Below are positions 35,565-45,478 of a stretch of DNA of 64,000 bases, in pieces; the stretch's first letter is position 1; the number at the start of each line of letters is the position of its first letter. The stretch spans positions 2,294,001-2,358,000 of the forward strand of contig OY829281.1 in NCBI GenBank assembly GCA_963691715.1. The letters run 5' to 3'. Made by a program: the position numbers and the translations under genes. The notes below the pieces were generated by a model. It made no database searches. It had not been told where the DNA came from and saw only the letters and a program-made list of their open reading frames with translations. This DNA is from HXMU1420-13 sp963691715. Lineage in GTDB: Bacteria > Bacteroidota > Rhodothermia > Balneolales > Balneolaceae.

Positions 35565-35620
35565 GTGATACTTTTAATCGGTTCGAATACCGAAAATTCA
35601 CAAACATTTATTACCAAAAA

Positions 35621-36907
35621 ATGAACTATTCAAAAATATTTAATCTACTTTTTTCTCTTTTAATTTTATCTGTAATGTCGTCATGTGATAAAAATTCTAC
35701 GGATCCAGATGGGCCAGACGAAGGCTTTCTAGCTAGTGAACTTGACGCCCTTGGTACCATAGATCTTGGTGGGTTTACAATACCTAGCTCTTACGATATT
35801 ACTGGAAGTTTTTCTCCTGGAAAATATAGCGGGCAAGAAAGAAGACTTGCACAGCTAAAAGAAATTACTGATTCATTACGAAATGAACCTATTCGTTGGA
35901 ATTTAAGTGCAGCACTTGCTAATGAAAATAGAGATCAGTTTTCTAGTACAGCGGCACAGGGTAATTCTGATATCCGCACAAAAATTGACGAATTAAATTT
36001 TGACAATGGCAATACATCAGTTGCCGATGATTTTGCAGAACTGGCAGATATATTAGTTGCTTCAAGTCAGGAAAATTATACAATATCTGCTAGCAATGGA
36101 GTAGCTGGTATGATTACCACAGGAAGCAAAAAACGGCATGTAAGTGCTATGGGTCTAGAGTATGCTCAAATCCTAGAGAAGGGATTGTATGGTGCAATGG
36201 CTTACGACCAGATGGTAGATGATTATATGAGAGATACACAAGCTGGAGCTCAAAATACTAAAGGGAATAATGAATCTGCAACGGATGATTATAATTCATA
36301 CGGAACAGATCGCCAGCACAAATGGGACGAAGCCTTTGGATATTTTGGTGCTAATGCAGCAACCTACCCAAATACGGCAAATACATCCAGCGGAGATGGT
36401 ATGTTCATTGCGAACTATACGTTTGATTTCAGCGACGAGGTAGAAGTAGCAATGGGCGTCAATTTAGCGGAAAGAGCGATGCATGCTTTTATCGTTGGAC
36501 GAGCTGCATTAAAAGCTGGAGAAGGTTTTGGTCCATCTCAAGAATCAACAAATGAAACAGTATTTAATGCTGCAAGATCAGATGCAAAATTATATGTGGA
36601 AGCAGGTATTGCAGCAGCAGCTCTTCATTATTTAAATGAGGCTATAGCTGATATAACTGATGAAGACAAACTGCATCACTTATCTGAAGCATTGGCTTTT
36701 ATTTATTCTTTGTCCTTTAACTCGGAAGGAAGATTAACTGCAACTGAAGCTCATAATGCCTTAATAGCCCTAGGGTGGTCAGCTTCAGATTCATCTCTAA
36801 ATGGAATCTACAACATAAACCTATGGGAAGTTACTGATCAACAAATGGAATCAGCCAAAGACATACTTGATAACTCCTTTCCTGGATTCGGAGATATCCC
36901 ATTTTAA
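35621..36907 (+). CDS. DUF4856 lipoprotein of an iron-uptake operon
   Basis: A 428-residue secreted lipoprotein. I chose ATG 35621 (signal MNYSKIFNLLFSLLILSVMSSC, lipobox Cys22) and not 35531, because the longer frame runs through the promoter and Fur-like box. The mature part starts with an Asp/Pro-rich spacer and LGGFTIPSSYDITGSFSPGKYSGQERRLAQLKEITDSLR, the pattern of DUF4856 proteins that accompany imelysins in Bacteroidota. Helical, Ala-rich C-terminal half. Function unknown; probably periplasmic or outer-membrane iron handling. Confidence 0.85.
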   Translation: MNYSKIFNLLFSLLILSVMSSCDKNSTDPDGPDEGFLASELDALGTIDLGGFTIPSSYDITGSFSPGKYSGQERRLAQLKEITDSLRNEPIRWNLSAALANENRDQFSSTAAQGNSDIRTKIDELNFDNGNTSVADDFAELADILVASSQENYTISASNGVAGMITTGSKKRHVSAMGLEYAQILEKGLYGAMAYDQMVDDYMRDTQAGAQNTKGNNESATDDYNSYGTDRQHKWDEAFGYFGANAATYPNTANTSSGDGMFIANYTFDFSDEVEVAMGVNLAERAMHAFIVGRAALKAGEGFGPSQESTNETVFNAARSDAKLYVEAGIAAAALHYLNEAIADITDEDKLHHLSEALAFIYSLSFNSEGRLTATEAHNALIALGWSASDSSLNGIYNINLWEVTDQQMESAKDILDNSFPGFGDIPF

Positions 36908-36932
36908 CAACACTTAGTATTAAGAACCAACA

Positions 36933-38024
36933 ATGACATCACAGCGAAAACATAGAACATTTACATTTTATATATTAATCATAGTATTGTTGGCTTGTAA
37001 TACTAAATCAGATGATCCTCGCCCGGAAGAAACAGATTACACTGCTTTATTAACCAATCAGATTGATAACGTAATCATACCTTCAATGATTTATTATCAA
37101 TCTGAAATGGATGATTTACTTGTTCAAGCTGAATTATTTATAGGAACTATAGATGAAAATTCATTAAACGCACTAAGAGAAGCATATAAAAAAGCATATG
37201 TAGCCTATCAAGCTGCAGCAGTTCATAATTATTATGCAACACTGAACAAAAATTTGGTAAATACCACAAATCTATATCCAGTGGACATAGATGCACTTGA
37301 CAGTTTTATAGAAAATGAATCCTATAACTTTAATACAACTTCTCAGGAAAGAGCAAACGGTTTTCCAGCATTAGATTATCTCCTATATGGTCAAAATGAT
37401 ATGATCATATACTATAATAATGATCCGAAAAGAGGAACATTTATTGTAGAGTTGATTAAAGCGATGAAATTTACATCCGATGGATTAGTTGAACAATGGA
37501 CGGGAAACTTAAGTGATAATTTTATTGGGAATGGGGGAACTGAGATAGGAAGTTCAATAAGCGTTCAACTAAATGATGTTCTTCTATATTACGAGGAAAA
37601 TATCAGAGAGAATAAAGTTGGAATACCGATTGGCAGGCTTGGTCCAAACGATTCTCCAATAACAGCTGATCCAGCAAAAATTGAAGGTTATTATCAATCA
37701 TTAAATGATGATAATGATGAATTCGCATTGTTGTTGGTGAAAGAAGCAGTGAAAGAAATAGAGGATATTTATTTAGGTAAAACCTTCAATGGACAAGATG
37801 ATAAAGGATATGATGACCTCTTACTAGCTCGTGAACAGCCTTCGATTGATACTGATATAAAAGATCAATTTGAAGCAATATATTATCAAATAGAGAATAG
37901 AACATCTATTTCTGGAAATACAGATCTTTATGATGCTGTTCAGGGCTTGGTAACTTTATTTAAATCAGATCTTTTTCCTGTACTAAATATACAGGATGCA
38001 GATGGAGCAAACGACGGAGATTAA
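36933..38024 (+). CDS. Imelysin-family lipoprotein
   Basis: A 363-residue lipoprotein (signal ending LLACNTKSDD) of the imelysin/M75-like family, helical proteins linked to bacterial iron uptake. Seen: LLTNQIDNVIIPSMIYYQSEMDDL, LREAYKKAYVAYQAAAVHNYYATLN, SQERANGFPALDYLLYGQND. The family motif GxHxxE would fall at GFPALD here, so the His and Glu are replaced (Pro and Asp), meaning that metal or peptidase function by this motif is not expected. Follows the DUF4856 gene by 25 bases and ends just before a strong terminator. Confidence 0.85.
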   Translation: MTSQRKHRTFTFYILIIVLLACNTKSDDPRPEETDYTALLTNQIDNVIIPSMIYYQSEMDDLLVQAELFIGTIDENSLNALREAYKKAYVAYQAAAVHNYYATLNKNLVNTTNLYPVDIDALDSFIENESYNFNTTSQERANGFPALDYLLYGQNDMIIYYNNDPKRGTFIVELIKAMKFTSDGLVEQWTGNLSDNFIGNGGTEIGSSISVQLNDVLLYYEENIRENKVGIPIGRLGPNDSPITADPAKIEGYYQSLNDDNDEFALLLVKEAVKEIEDIYLGKTFNGQDDKGYDDLLLAREQPSIDTDIKDQFEAIYYQIENRTSISGNTDLYDAVQGLVTLFKSDLFPVLNIQDADGANDGD

Positions 38025-38040
38025 AAAAAACTCAAAGCAA

Positions 38041-38069
38041 AAAAAAGCACTATCTGTAGTGCTTTTTTT
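38041..38069 (+). terminator. Bidirectional-looking terminator between imelysin and HTTM genes
   Basis: Six A residues, the stem GCACTA-TCTG-TAGTGC, and seven T residues, 17 bases after the imelysin stop. It should uncouple, or attenuate, expression of the downstream HTTM/receptor/ABC genes from the Fur-box promoter. Confidence 0.85.
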
Positions 38070-38086
38070 GTTGCTCCTTTAATCAA

Positions 38087-39421
38087 ATGAAAGACAAAAT
38101 AACACAATTAATATTCAAGGAAGCGTCTATTGCCCCATTGGTAATATTCAGGATTGTAATAGGATGTGTGTTATTGTATGGAACATTACGCACAGGTTAT
38201 AATGGGTGGATTAAAACATTGTATGTTGACCCAACTTTTCACTTTCCATTCATACAGGGGATTTCACCACTATCAGAAATAGGGATGTACACCTGTTTTT
38301 TAGTTCTAGCAATATCCGCTATAGGGATTATAATTGGTGGTTTTTATAGAATAAGTACGGCGAGCTACTTTCTAATATTTACTTATATAGAATTAATCGA
38401 TAAAACTTATTATCTAAATCATTATTACTTAGTGTCGTTGCTCACATTTTGGCTTTTATTTGTTCCAGCGAATAGATGGTATTCCATCGATGCTTACAGA
38501 AACCCAGAAATAGCCTCAAGCAGATGCTTAAATTGGCATACACTGATTTTTAAACTGCAAATTTCAATGGTGTATTTTTTTGCAGGTATTGCCAAAATTA
38601 ATCCAGATTGGTTACTAAAAGCTCAACCAATGGCTACATGGTTGCCAGGGAAATATGAGCTTCCATTGCTGGGTAAAATTTTGCATTTAAAGGAAGTTGC
38701 ATTTCTATTTAGTTGGATGGGCTGTATCTATGATGTAACCATTTGGATTTTTCTATGCGTAAGAAAAACACGATGGTTAGCATACGTAGCAGTTATTGTT
38801 TTTCATGTGTTAACAGGCATCCTGTTTCCTCGTATTGGTATGTTTCCAATCATCATGATAAGTGCTACTACTATATTCTTCGCGGATGAATGGCACGAAA
38901 AAATCATGCGAAGACTGCCCTTTTATTCAAAATTTGAAAGGAATGATTTCAAAAAAGAACTAACATATTCCAACAATAGAATAATTGAAGTTTTTTTTGT
39001 GACTTATTTGATATTACAACTCTATCTACCTTTAAGATATTTACACAATGATGGAAACCTATTTTGGCATGAAAAAGGATATAGATTTAGTTGGCGAGTA
39101 ATGCTAATGGAAAAAAACGGATACACATCAATCATAATTAAAGACCCCAAGAATAATCTGCAATATGAGATAAATCAAGATGAGTATTTAACCCCGTTTC
39201 AACAACAACAAATGAAATCGCAACCTGATATGATTCTTCAGTTTGTTGAGCACATTGGTGACGAATTCACAGAAAAGAATGGATACGCTCCAAATATTTT
39301 CGTAGACAGTAGAATGTCATTAAATGGAAGAAGAAGTCAAGAGTTTACCGACAAAAGCATTGATATCTATTCATTACAAAATCCAATGGAGTACAATTGG
39401 ATTACGGAGTTTAAAGAGTGA
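38087..39421 (+). CDS. HTTM-domain protein (vitamin K-dependent carboxylase-like)
   Basis: A 444-residue membrane protein with several transmembrane helices in the first 300 residues (HTTM domain: PLVIFRIVIGCVLLYG, FLVLAISAIGIIIGGFYRIST, DKTYYLNHYYLVSLLTFWLLFVPANRWYS) and a C-terminal soluble part with HEKGYRFSWRVMLMEKNGY. This is the bacterial relative of vitamin K gamma-glutamyl carboxylase. Its role in iron-uptake operons is not established. Its stop overlaps the TonB receptor start (GTGA). Confidence 0.85.
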   Translation: MKDKITQLIFKEASIAPLVIFRIVIGCVLLYGTLRTGYNGWIKTLYVDPTFHFPFIQGISPLSEIGMYTCFLVLAISAIGIIIGGFYRISTASYFLIFTYIELIDKTYYLNHYYLVSLLTFWLLFVPANRWYSIDAYRNPEIASSRCLNWHTLIFKLQISMVYFFAGIAKINPDWLLKAQPMATWLPGKYELPLLGKILHLKEVAFLFSWMGCIYDVTIWIFLCVRKTRWLAYVAVIVFHVLTGILFPRIGMFPIIMISATTIFFADEWHEKIMRRLPFYSKFERNDFKKELTYSNNRIIEVFFVTYLILQLYLPLRYLHNDGNLFWHEKGYRFSWRVMLMEKNGYTSIIIKDPKNNLQYEINQDEYLTPFQQQQMKSQPDMILQFVEHIGDEFTEKNGYAPNIFVDSRMSLNGRRSQEFTDKSIDIYSLQNPMEYNWITEFKE

Positions 39422-41832
39422 GATTTTTTGTTTTCTTATTGTTGTCGTTAATAGCAATGTCTAAAATAAATGCGCAAGATGTGGTGCTAAATGGTGTAGT
39501 AATTAATCAACAAAAAGAGCCTGTCCGTGATGTTATTGTCTATGTAGAAGGAATGAATAAGAATTCAATTACCGATAGTTTAGGTGCTTTTATGTTTACA
39601 TTATCTGCACATAGAGAATATACTATCTCCGTTTCTAGTATTGGTATTCATCCAGCACAAAATCGAATCCAAATTATAAGTGATACAACGATCACAATAC
39701 AAGTAGAAGTTAAAAACCTAGAATTGCCAGAAGTAATTGTACAAGGTGATTCAGATGTATTTGGTATACGTCGATTACGATCGATGGAAGATGGTGGATT
39801 GTATGAAGGAAAAAAAACTGAAGTTATTAATATTGAATCCCTTATTGGAAATAAAGTTACAAACAACGCTAGACAGGCATATAGCAAAATTCCAAGTCTA
39901 AATGTCTGGGAGAGTGATTTTGTAGGACTTCAACTAGATATTGGTGGACGAGGATTAAGTCCTAAAAGAACATCGAATTTTAACACACGGCAAAATGGAT
40001 ACGACATTAGCGCTGATGCTCTAGGATATCCAGAAAGTTATTATACACCTCCTTTGCAAGCTGTTCAACAAATAGAAGTAGTGCGTGGTGCAGGTGCGTT
40101 ACAATATGGGACACAATTTGGTGGTTTGCTGAATTTCAAAATGAAAAAGGGTAATTCAAACAAAAGAATAAACCTTGAAACACATAATAGCTACGGTGCT
40201 TTTCAGTTCTTAAACACGTTCAATAGCGTTCATGGTCAGGTTAAAAAACTTAATTATTACAGTTATCTACAATATAAACGTGGAAATGGATGGAGAGATA
40301 ATTCAAACATTGAACAAAAAAATATATATACAAGTTTTAGCTATGAGATATCGCCCAAGTTAAAAGCTGATATCGATCTAACTCATATGAATTATCTAAG
40401 CCGTCAACCAGGTGGGCTTACAGATTTAGCATTTGAATTCGATCCCCAATCGTCAAATAGAAATAGAAATTGGTTTCGTGTAAATTGGAATTTAGCTTCT
40501 ATTACCCTCAATTATGAAATCAGTAGTTCTGCACATATAGTTAGTAGAACGTTCGCCTTATCAGCACGAAGAAGTTCTTTAGGTACACTAGAAACACCTA
40601 ATTTAGAAGACCCTCTTACACATAGAGATTTAATAGATGGTACCTTTAACAATATTGGAAATGAAACCAGATTAACATATTCCTACAACAGCGTTCATAA
40701 ACAAAAAAATGTACTGTTAATTGGAACTCGATGGTATAAAGGTAACACAAGGTTTTCTCAATCTTTTGGTTCAGAGGGTAATGACGCTAATTTCGGAAGA
40801 GTAGATACAGCATTCTTAGATCGAAGAAAATCTGATTTCAAGTTTCCAAATTTCAATGCAGCTGTATTCGTTGAAAAAATTATTCGTTTAAACCAAAAAC
40901 TAAGTCTTATACCTGGGATTAGATATGAATTTATAGATACTAAATCCGAAGGTACCTATAGTGTAAATACCCGAATAAATAGTTTTGGAGACTTCATAGA
41001 GAGTTATGAGGATGAAAAAACCGAAAAACGGCGACATATATTTTTATATGGTTTAGGTTTATCAAATACATTGGGGGATAATTATGAATTGTATATGAAT
41101 GCTACTGCTAACTATCGAGCAATAAATTTTTCCGATATTCAAATTCAATCAAATACACAGCTTGTTGATTCTCTTATTAAAGATGAATCAGGCTATAGCT
41201 TTGATTTAGGAATACGAAAATTAGATTTCAAGCCTTTTTTTCTAGAAATGAGTCTATTTTATGTGTGGTATAACAACAAAATAGGCGAAATTAGAGACGA
41301 TGATTTACGTATTAGAACAAATATAGGAGCCGCACAAATTTATGGTGCTGAATTTTTTCTTGAAATAGATGTGCTTGGGATACTTAATCGACTGAGCTCC
41401 CAAAAACTAAGTGTATTTATAAACGGTTCTATCAATCGAGGCATTTATATAAATGTGAATGATCGCCAGCAAGCAGTGTTACGTTCGAAAAATAGATTAG
41501 AAGAAATACCTAACTACAATTTAAAGATGGGTATTACCTATCAACCCAAGAAACTAGCTTTAAGTCTGCAAGGAACATTTGTTGGAGAGCAATTTTCTGA
41601 TGCAGCGAATAGCAATCAAACCATTACGGGCGTTTTTGGTAAAATCCCTTCCTATCAAGTATTTGATTTTTCGTCTAAATATGCGGTAAATAAAAAATTT
41701 GAGCTCACATTCGATATAAATAATTTTCTTGATCATTCTTATTTTACAAGAAGGGCAACCGCATATCCTGGACCAGGAATTATTCCGGCTACAGGTAGAT
41801 CATGGAATTTAACTTTAATAACAAAATTTTGA
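39418..41832 (+). CDS. TonB-dependent outer-membrane receptor (FecA-like)
   Basis: An 804-residue outer-membrane receptor: signal peptide (to about residue 20, MSKINAQ), a carboxypeptidase-like regulatory domain (VVLNGVVINQQKEPVRDVIVYVEG), the plug with YSKIPSLNVWESDFVGLQLDIGGRG and VEVVRGAGALQYGTQFGG-like motif at about 210-235, then the barrel ending GRSWNLTLITKF. The GTG start overlaps the HTTM stop. The ferric ABC genes that follow suggest the substrate is an iron complex such as ferric citrate. Confidence 0.88.
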   Translation: MRFFVFLLLSLIAMSKINAQDVVLNGVVINQQKEPVRDVIVYVEGMNKNSITDSLGAFMFTLSAHREYTISVSSIGIHPAQNRIQIISDTTITIQVEVKNLELPEVIVQGDSDVFGIRRLRSMEDGGLYEGKKTEVINIESLIGNKVTNNARQAYSKIPSLNVWESDFVGLQLDIGGRGLSPKRTSNFNTRQNGYDISADALGYPESYYTPPLQAVQQIEVVRGAGALQYGTQFGGLLNFKMKKGNSNKRINLETHNSYGAFQFLNTFNSVHGQVKKLNYYSYLQYKRGNGWRDNSNIEQKNIYTSFSYEISPKLKADIDLTHMNYLSRQPGGLTDLAFEFDPQSSNRNRNWFRVNWNLASITLNYEISSSAHIVSRTFALSARRSSLGTLETPNLEDPLTHRDLIDGTFNNIGNETRLTYSYNSVHKQKNVLLIGTRWYKGNTRFSQSFGSEGNDANFGRVDTAFLDRRKSDFKFPNFNAAVFVEKIIRLNQKLSLIPGIRYEFIDTKSEGTYSVNTRINSFGDFIESYEDEKTEKRRHIFLYGLGLSNTLGDNYELYMNATANYRAINFSDIQIQSNTQLVDSLIKDESGYSFDLGIRKLDFKPFFLEMSLFYVWYNNKIGEIRDDDLRIRTNIGAAQIYGAEFFLEIDVLGILNRLSSQKLSVFINGSINRGIYINVNDRQQAVLRSKNRLEEIPNYNLKMGITYQPKKLALSLQGTFVGEQFSDAANSNQTITGVFGKIPSYQVFDFSSKYAVNKKFELTFDINNFLDHSYFTRRATAYPGPGIIPATGRSWNLTLITKF

Positions 41833-41854
41833 CTTTAATCTTTTCAATCAAAAA

Positions 41855-42880
41855 TTGATGAAACAACTATTCCCCTTATATACATTTATTGTATTAATTT
41901 TAATCTCGTGCAATACTAAAAAAGCAGAAGATACACTGACCCTTTATACACATCGTCATTATGATACCGATCAAGAAATTTTTGATGCGTTTGAAAATGA
42001 AACTGGGATTAAAATTAATGTAGTTAATGCTAGTGCTGATGAACTCATACAACGCCTTGAAAATGAAAGCGATCAGTCACCTGCAGATTTATTAATCTCT
42101 GTAGATGCAGGCAGACTTGTACGTGCTAAAGAAAAAGGACTTTTACAGAGTTTTGATTCTAAATTTATTGAGGAAACAATACCAGAACATTTACAAGATA
42201 GTGATAACCAATGGGTAGGGATAACTAAAAGAGCACGTGTTATTGTATTTGATAAGAACGATGTTCAGGCATCTGAACTATCCACTTATGAGGATTTAGT
42301 CCATCAAAAGTGGAACAACCAACTCCTCATACGTTCTTCTGGTAACATATACAATCAATCTTTGTTGGCATCTATGATTGCTAATTTAGGAGCAGATGAA
42401 GCAGAAGAGTGGGCTGCCAATGTTATGATTAATTTTGCGCGTTCGCCTCAAGGTAATGATCGAGATCAAGTAAAAGCTATTTTAGCTGGAGAAGGAAATT
42501 TAGCTATAATCAATACCTACTATCTAGGGAGATTGATCAATTCAACAGATGAATTTGAATCCAGTGCAGGAAATGCAGTAGAAGTATTTTTCCCTAATCA
42601 AAAAGGTCGCGGAACACACATTAATGTAAGCGGAATTGGGATTGCTAAACATTCGAATAATGCAGAACTGGCTACAAAATTTATTGAATATTTACTAAGC
42701 GTAGATATACAAGAAAAATTTGCACACGATAATTATGAATACCCAACCAATCCGAAGGCAGAAATATCAGAGTTGTTACAATCTTGGGGAGCTTTTAAAG
42801 AAGATTCCTTAGCCCTTCAAAAATTAGGAGAACTCAATCGTGAAGCAGTTATGATATTTGACAAAATAGGGTGGCAATAA
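41855..42880 (+). CDS. Ferric iron ABC transporter, substrate-binding lipoprotein
   Basis: A 341-residue periplasmic binding protein of the FutA/FbpA family. The signal ends in the lipobox LILISCNTKK, followed by TLTLYTHRHYDTDQEIFDAFENETGIKINVV and DLLISVDAGRLVRAKEKGLL. The Tyr pair in AIINTYYLGRL and the His/Tyr in YTHRHYDTD are the usual Fe3+ ligands. It begins 23 bases after the receptor gene and overlaps the permease gene by ten bases. Confidence 0.92.
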   Translation: MMKQLFPLYTFIVLILISCNTKKAEDTLTLYTHRHYDTDQEIFDAFENETGIKINVVNASADELIQRLENESDQSPADLLISVDAGRLVRAKEKGLLQSFDSKFIEETIPEHLQDSDNQWVGITKRARVIVFDKNDVQASELSTYEDLVHQKWNNQLLIRSSGNIYNQSLLASMIANLGADEAEEWAANVMINFARSPQGNDRDQVKAILAGEGNLAIINTYYLGRLINSTDEFESSAGNAVEVFFPNQKGRGTHINVSGIGIAKHSNNAELATKFIEYLLSVDIQEKFAHDNYEYPTNPKAEISELLQSWGAFKEDSLALQKLGELNREAVMIFDKIGWQ

Positions 42881-44499
42881 AAATACGTATACAAAACTAC
42901 ATACAATCATCGATTAGAGATTTTAACAAATGGTCATTGTTTACAGTGGCCATTGTTTGTTTTATATCTATCCCTCTTATAACCATTGTGGTTAATTTAA
43001 AAGAAGGTGTGGGTGATATGTGGGGGCACCTGGTGGAGTATTTACTTCTCGATTATGCCATTAATTCATTCTATTTATTGATAGGATCGGGAATACTTTC
43101 CCTACTATTTGGTGTACCTACTGCTTGGCTCATATCAAATTATGAGTTCAAATTTCGAAAAATTTTAAATGCTCTGCTTTATATACCTTTAGCAATCCCA
43201 AGTTATATCATGTCATATGTATATGTTGGATTAGTTGGTTACGGTGGAACTTTGAATCAATTATCATTCGGCTTGTTTCCACACATCGATATGATGAATA
43301 TTTGGGGATTAATTTTTGTTCTCAGCATTAGTCTCTATCCATATGTGTATGCTAGTTCTCGTATAATGTTTTCAAGTGCACATGGTTCCATAAAAGAATC
43401 GGCTCTCTTATTAAGGATATCAAACACATCGTATTTTTGGCGAATTGCTTTACCGATGGCATCACCAGCAATAATTGGTGGTTTATTTCTAGTGTTTATG
43501 GAAGTGTTAAATGATTATGGTGCGGCTAAATATTATGGTGTAAATACATTTACTACGGGTATATTTCGTACATGGACTGCATTAGAAGACTTACAATCAG
43601 CAGTATACCTTGCTGCTATCCTAGTTATTTTTATTTTCGTCCTTCTGTTTATAAATAAGTATGCTAGAGGAAGAAAATCTTACAGCAATACAGAAAGTAC
43701 ATTTTCTGGTGAAAAAGAAAGGAGCACTCTTAAAGGTCACAAAAGATGGAGTATACCTTTAATTTGTGCCACACCATTTGTATTTGGTTTTTTATTACCC
43801 CTACTTCAACTTAGTAAATGGGCATATCTTAATTTCTTAAGTCAATTCAATCTAGAGCATATTTTCATTTCTCTGCAGAGTATGTTATTGGCAGGTGTTA
43901 CTGCGCTAATAACCATTATTTTTACACTTTGCCTCGTTTATTTTCCAACATGGAATCGATTAAGAATTATGAAGCCTTTAGTAAAAATTACCACCGTAGG
44001 CTACATCATACCAGGGGCTGTTATTGGGATAACCTTAGTTGCGAGTAGTAGTTATCTTGTTAATAGTGTGTATAATTTATTTGAAATCGAGATTGGACAC
44101 ATCGTGTACTCTAGTATATATGTATTAGTTTTTGCGTATTTATTCAGGTTTTTAGCTGTTTCTTACAACCCCATTGAAGCACATTCACTAAGAATTGGTT
44201 CAAATATTTCTGAATCCTCTTATATGCTTGGGAAATCAAAAATGTATACCTTTTATAACATTCAACTTCCTCTGCTAAAGAGTTCTTTGCTAAGTGGTTT
44301 CTTAATAGTTTTTATTGATGTAATGAAAGAGTTACCATTAACGCTACTTTTAAAGCCGTACCAAGTGCAAACATTAGCTATAAAAGCCTATGAATTTGCA
44401 GATGATGAGAGGATTTCTGAGGCAGCAATTCCATCTCTTACATTAATAGGACTGGTATGTTTTGCTATGTATTTGATTTCAAAATTTCGAGATGAATAA
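42871..44499 (+). CDS. Ferric iron ABC transporter, fused permease
   Basis: A 542-residue inner-membrane permease with about twelve hydrophobic segments in two homologous halves, the architecture of FbpB/SfuB-type permeases. Coupling motifs are visible in each half: ESALLLRISNTSYFWRIALPMASPAIIGG and SSYMLGKSKMYTFYNIQLPLLKSSLLSG. The start is GTG 42871 inside the binding-protein gene. It overlaps the ATPase gene by eight bases. Confidence 0.92.
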   Translation: MAIKIRIQNYIQSSIRDFNKWSLFTVAIVCFISIPLITIVVNLKEGVGDMWGHLVEYLLLDYAINSFYLLIGSGILSLLFGVPTAWLISNYEFKFRKILNALLYIPLAIPSYIMSYVYVGLVGYGGTLNQLSFGLFPHIDMMNIWGLIFVLSISLYPYVYASSRIMFSSAHGSIKESALLLRISNTSYFWRIALPMASPAIIGGLFLVFMEVLNDYGAAKYYGVNTFTTGIFRTWTALEDLQSAVYLAAILVIFIFVLLFINKYARGRKSYSNTESTFSGEKERSTLKGHKRWSIPLICATPFVFGFLLPLLQLSKWAYLNFLSQFNLEHIFISLQSMLLAGVTALITIIFTLCLVYFPTWNRLRIMKPLVKITTVGYIIPGAVIGITLVASSSYLVNSVYNLFEIEIGHIVYSSIYVLVFAYLFRFLAVSYNPIEAHSLRIGSNISESSYMLGKSKMYTFYNIQLPLLKSSLLSGFLIVFIDVMKELPLTLLLKPYQVQTLAIKAYEFADDERISEAAIPSLTLIGLVCFAMYLISKFRDE

Positions 44500-45250
44500 G
44501 AACAATTCACATATTCTAACACTTAATGATTTATCAAAATCTTTTGATGGTAAGCATACTGTTTTAAACAATGTAAGCTATCAACTCGAGGAAGGTAAAA
44601 TATGTGCAATTGTTGGAGAAAGCGGATGTGGAAAAACCACCTTACTTCGATTAATATCTGGATTAGAAGTATCTGAGAGTGGAACCATTATGATTTTTGA
44701 TGAAACCGTAAGTAGTATTAGCGTTAATAAACCTCCCCATACTCGAAAAGTAGGTATGGTTTTTCAAAATTATGCACTTTTTCCACATCTAACGGTTAAA
44801 CAAAATATCCAATTTGGTGTTGAAAAAACCGAATTTGAAAGTACTTTAAAATTGATTCAATTGATGGGTTTAGAAGGTAAAGAACATCGATACCCACATG
44901 AATTAAGTAGTGGGCAGAAACAACGGGTGGCTATCGCTAGAACACTTGCAGTAAAACCTAAATTATTATTATTAGATGAGCCTTTCAGTAATTTAGATGT
45001 ATTAACAAAGTCTTCTCTAAGAAAAGAAATTAGAAAAATCGCAAAACTACTTGCCTTGTCGGTAATGTTTGTAACCCATGATATCTATGATGCAATTGAC
45101 ATTGCTGATGAAATCATCTTTTTAGATGATGGTCGTATTCTTCAAAAGTGTGATACCGCATCATTGATGGATCAAAACGTAGATGAAATAACAAAATACC
45201 TAAAGCACATCCAAGAGCAAGCTAAACATCTTCTGTCACTGAAAGGGTAA
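44492..45250 (+). CDS. Ferric iron ABC transporter, ATP-binding protein
   Basis: A 252-residue ABC ATPase: Walker A GESGCGKTTLLRLISG at about residues 41-56, Q-loop FQNYALFPHLTV, signature HELSSGQKQRVAIARTLA, Walker B LLLLDEPFSNLD and the H-loop FVTHDIYDA. It completes the transporter with the two preceding genes and is the last gene of the iron operon; a 228-base region without a clear terminator follows. Confidence 0.95.
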   Translation: MNKNNSHILTLNDLSKSFDGKHTVLNNVSYQLEEGKICAIVGESGCGKTTLLRLISGLEVSESGTIMIFDETVSSISVNKPPHTRKVGMVFQNYALFPHLTVKQNIQFGVEKTEFESTLKLIQLMGLEGKEHRYPHELSSGQKQRVAIARTLAVKPKLLLLDEPFSNLDVLTKSSLRKEIRKIAKLLALSVMFVTHDIYDAIDIADEIIFLDDGRILQKCDTASLMDQNVDEITKYLKHIQEQAKHLLSLKG

Positions 45251-45478
45251 ATGAGGAAAAGCTCGATGGTATCTCCCCCAAAAAGAGCTAGCTATAAGAT
45301 TTAATTATTGGTTGGCCAATAATAGTTTGAAGTTCATATCCATTTAGAATAAGGTTCTTTTCTAGCCATTATGTTGTGAAATGACTTTTTTTGTTTTATT
45401 CTGGTAAATGTACTGTCAACAGAAAAATTGAAAGTCAAACCATTCGATTATTCACATATAAAAATACCCTTCTTTTTT

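Noticed and set aside
35531..35620. N-terminal extension of the DUF4856 protein
   Set aside because: It would read through a Fur-like palindrome and promoter box, and it hides a clean lipoprotein signal starting at 35621.
45351..45370. Half Fur-like site ATTTAGAAT upstream of ggt
   Set aside because: The second half is out of register (AAGGTTCTTTT); too weak to call an operator.
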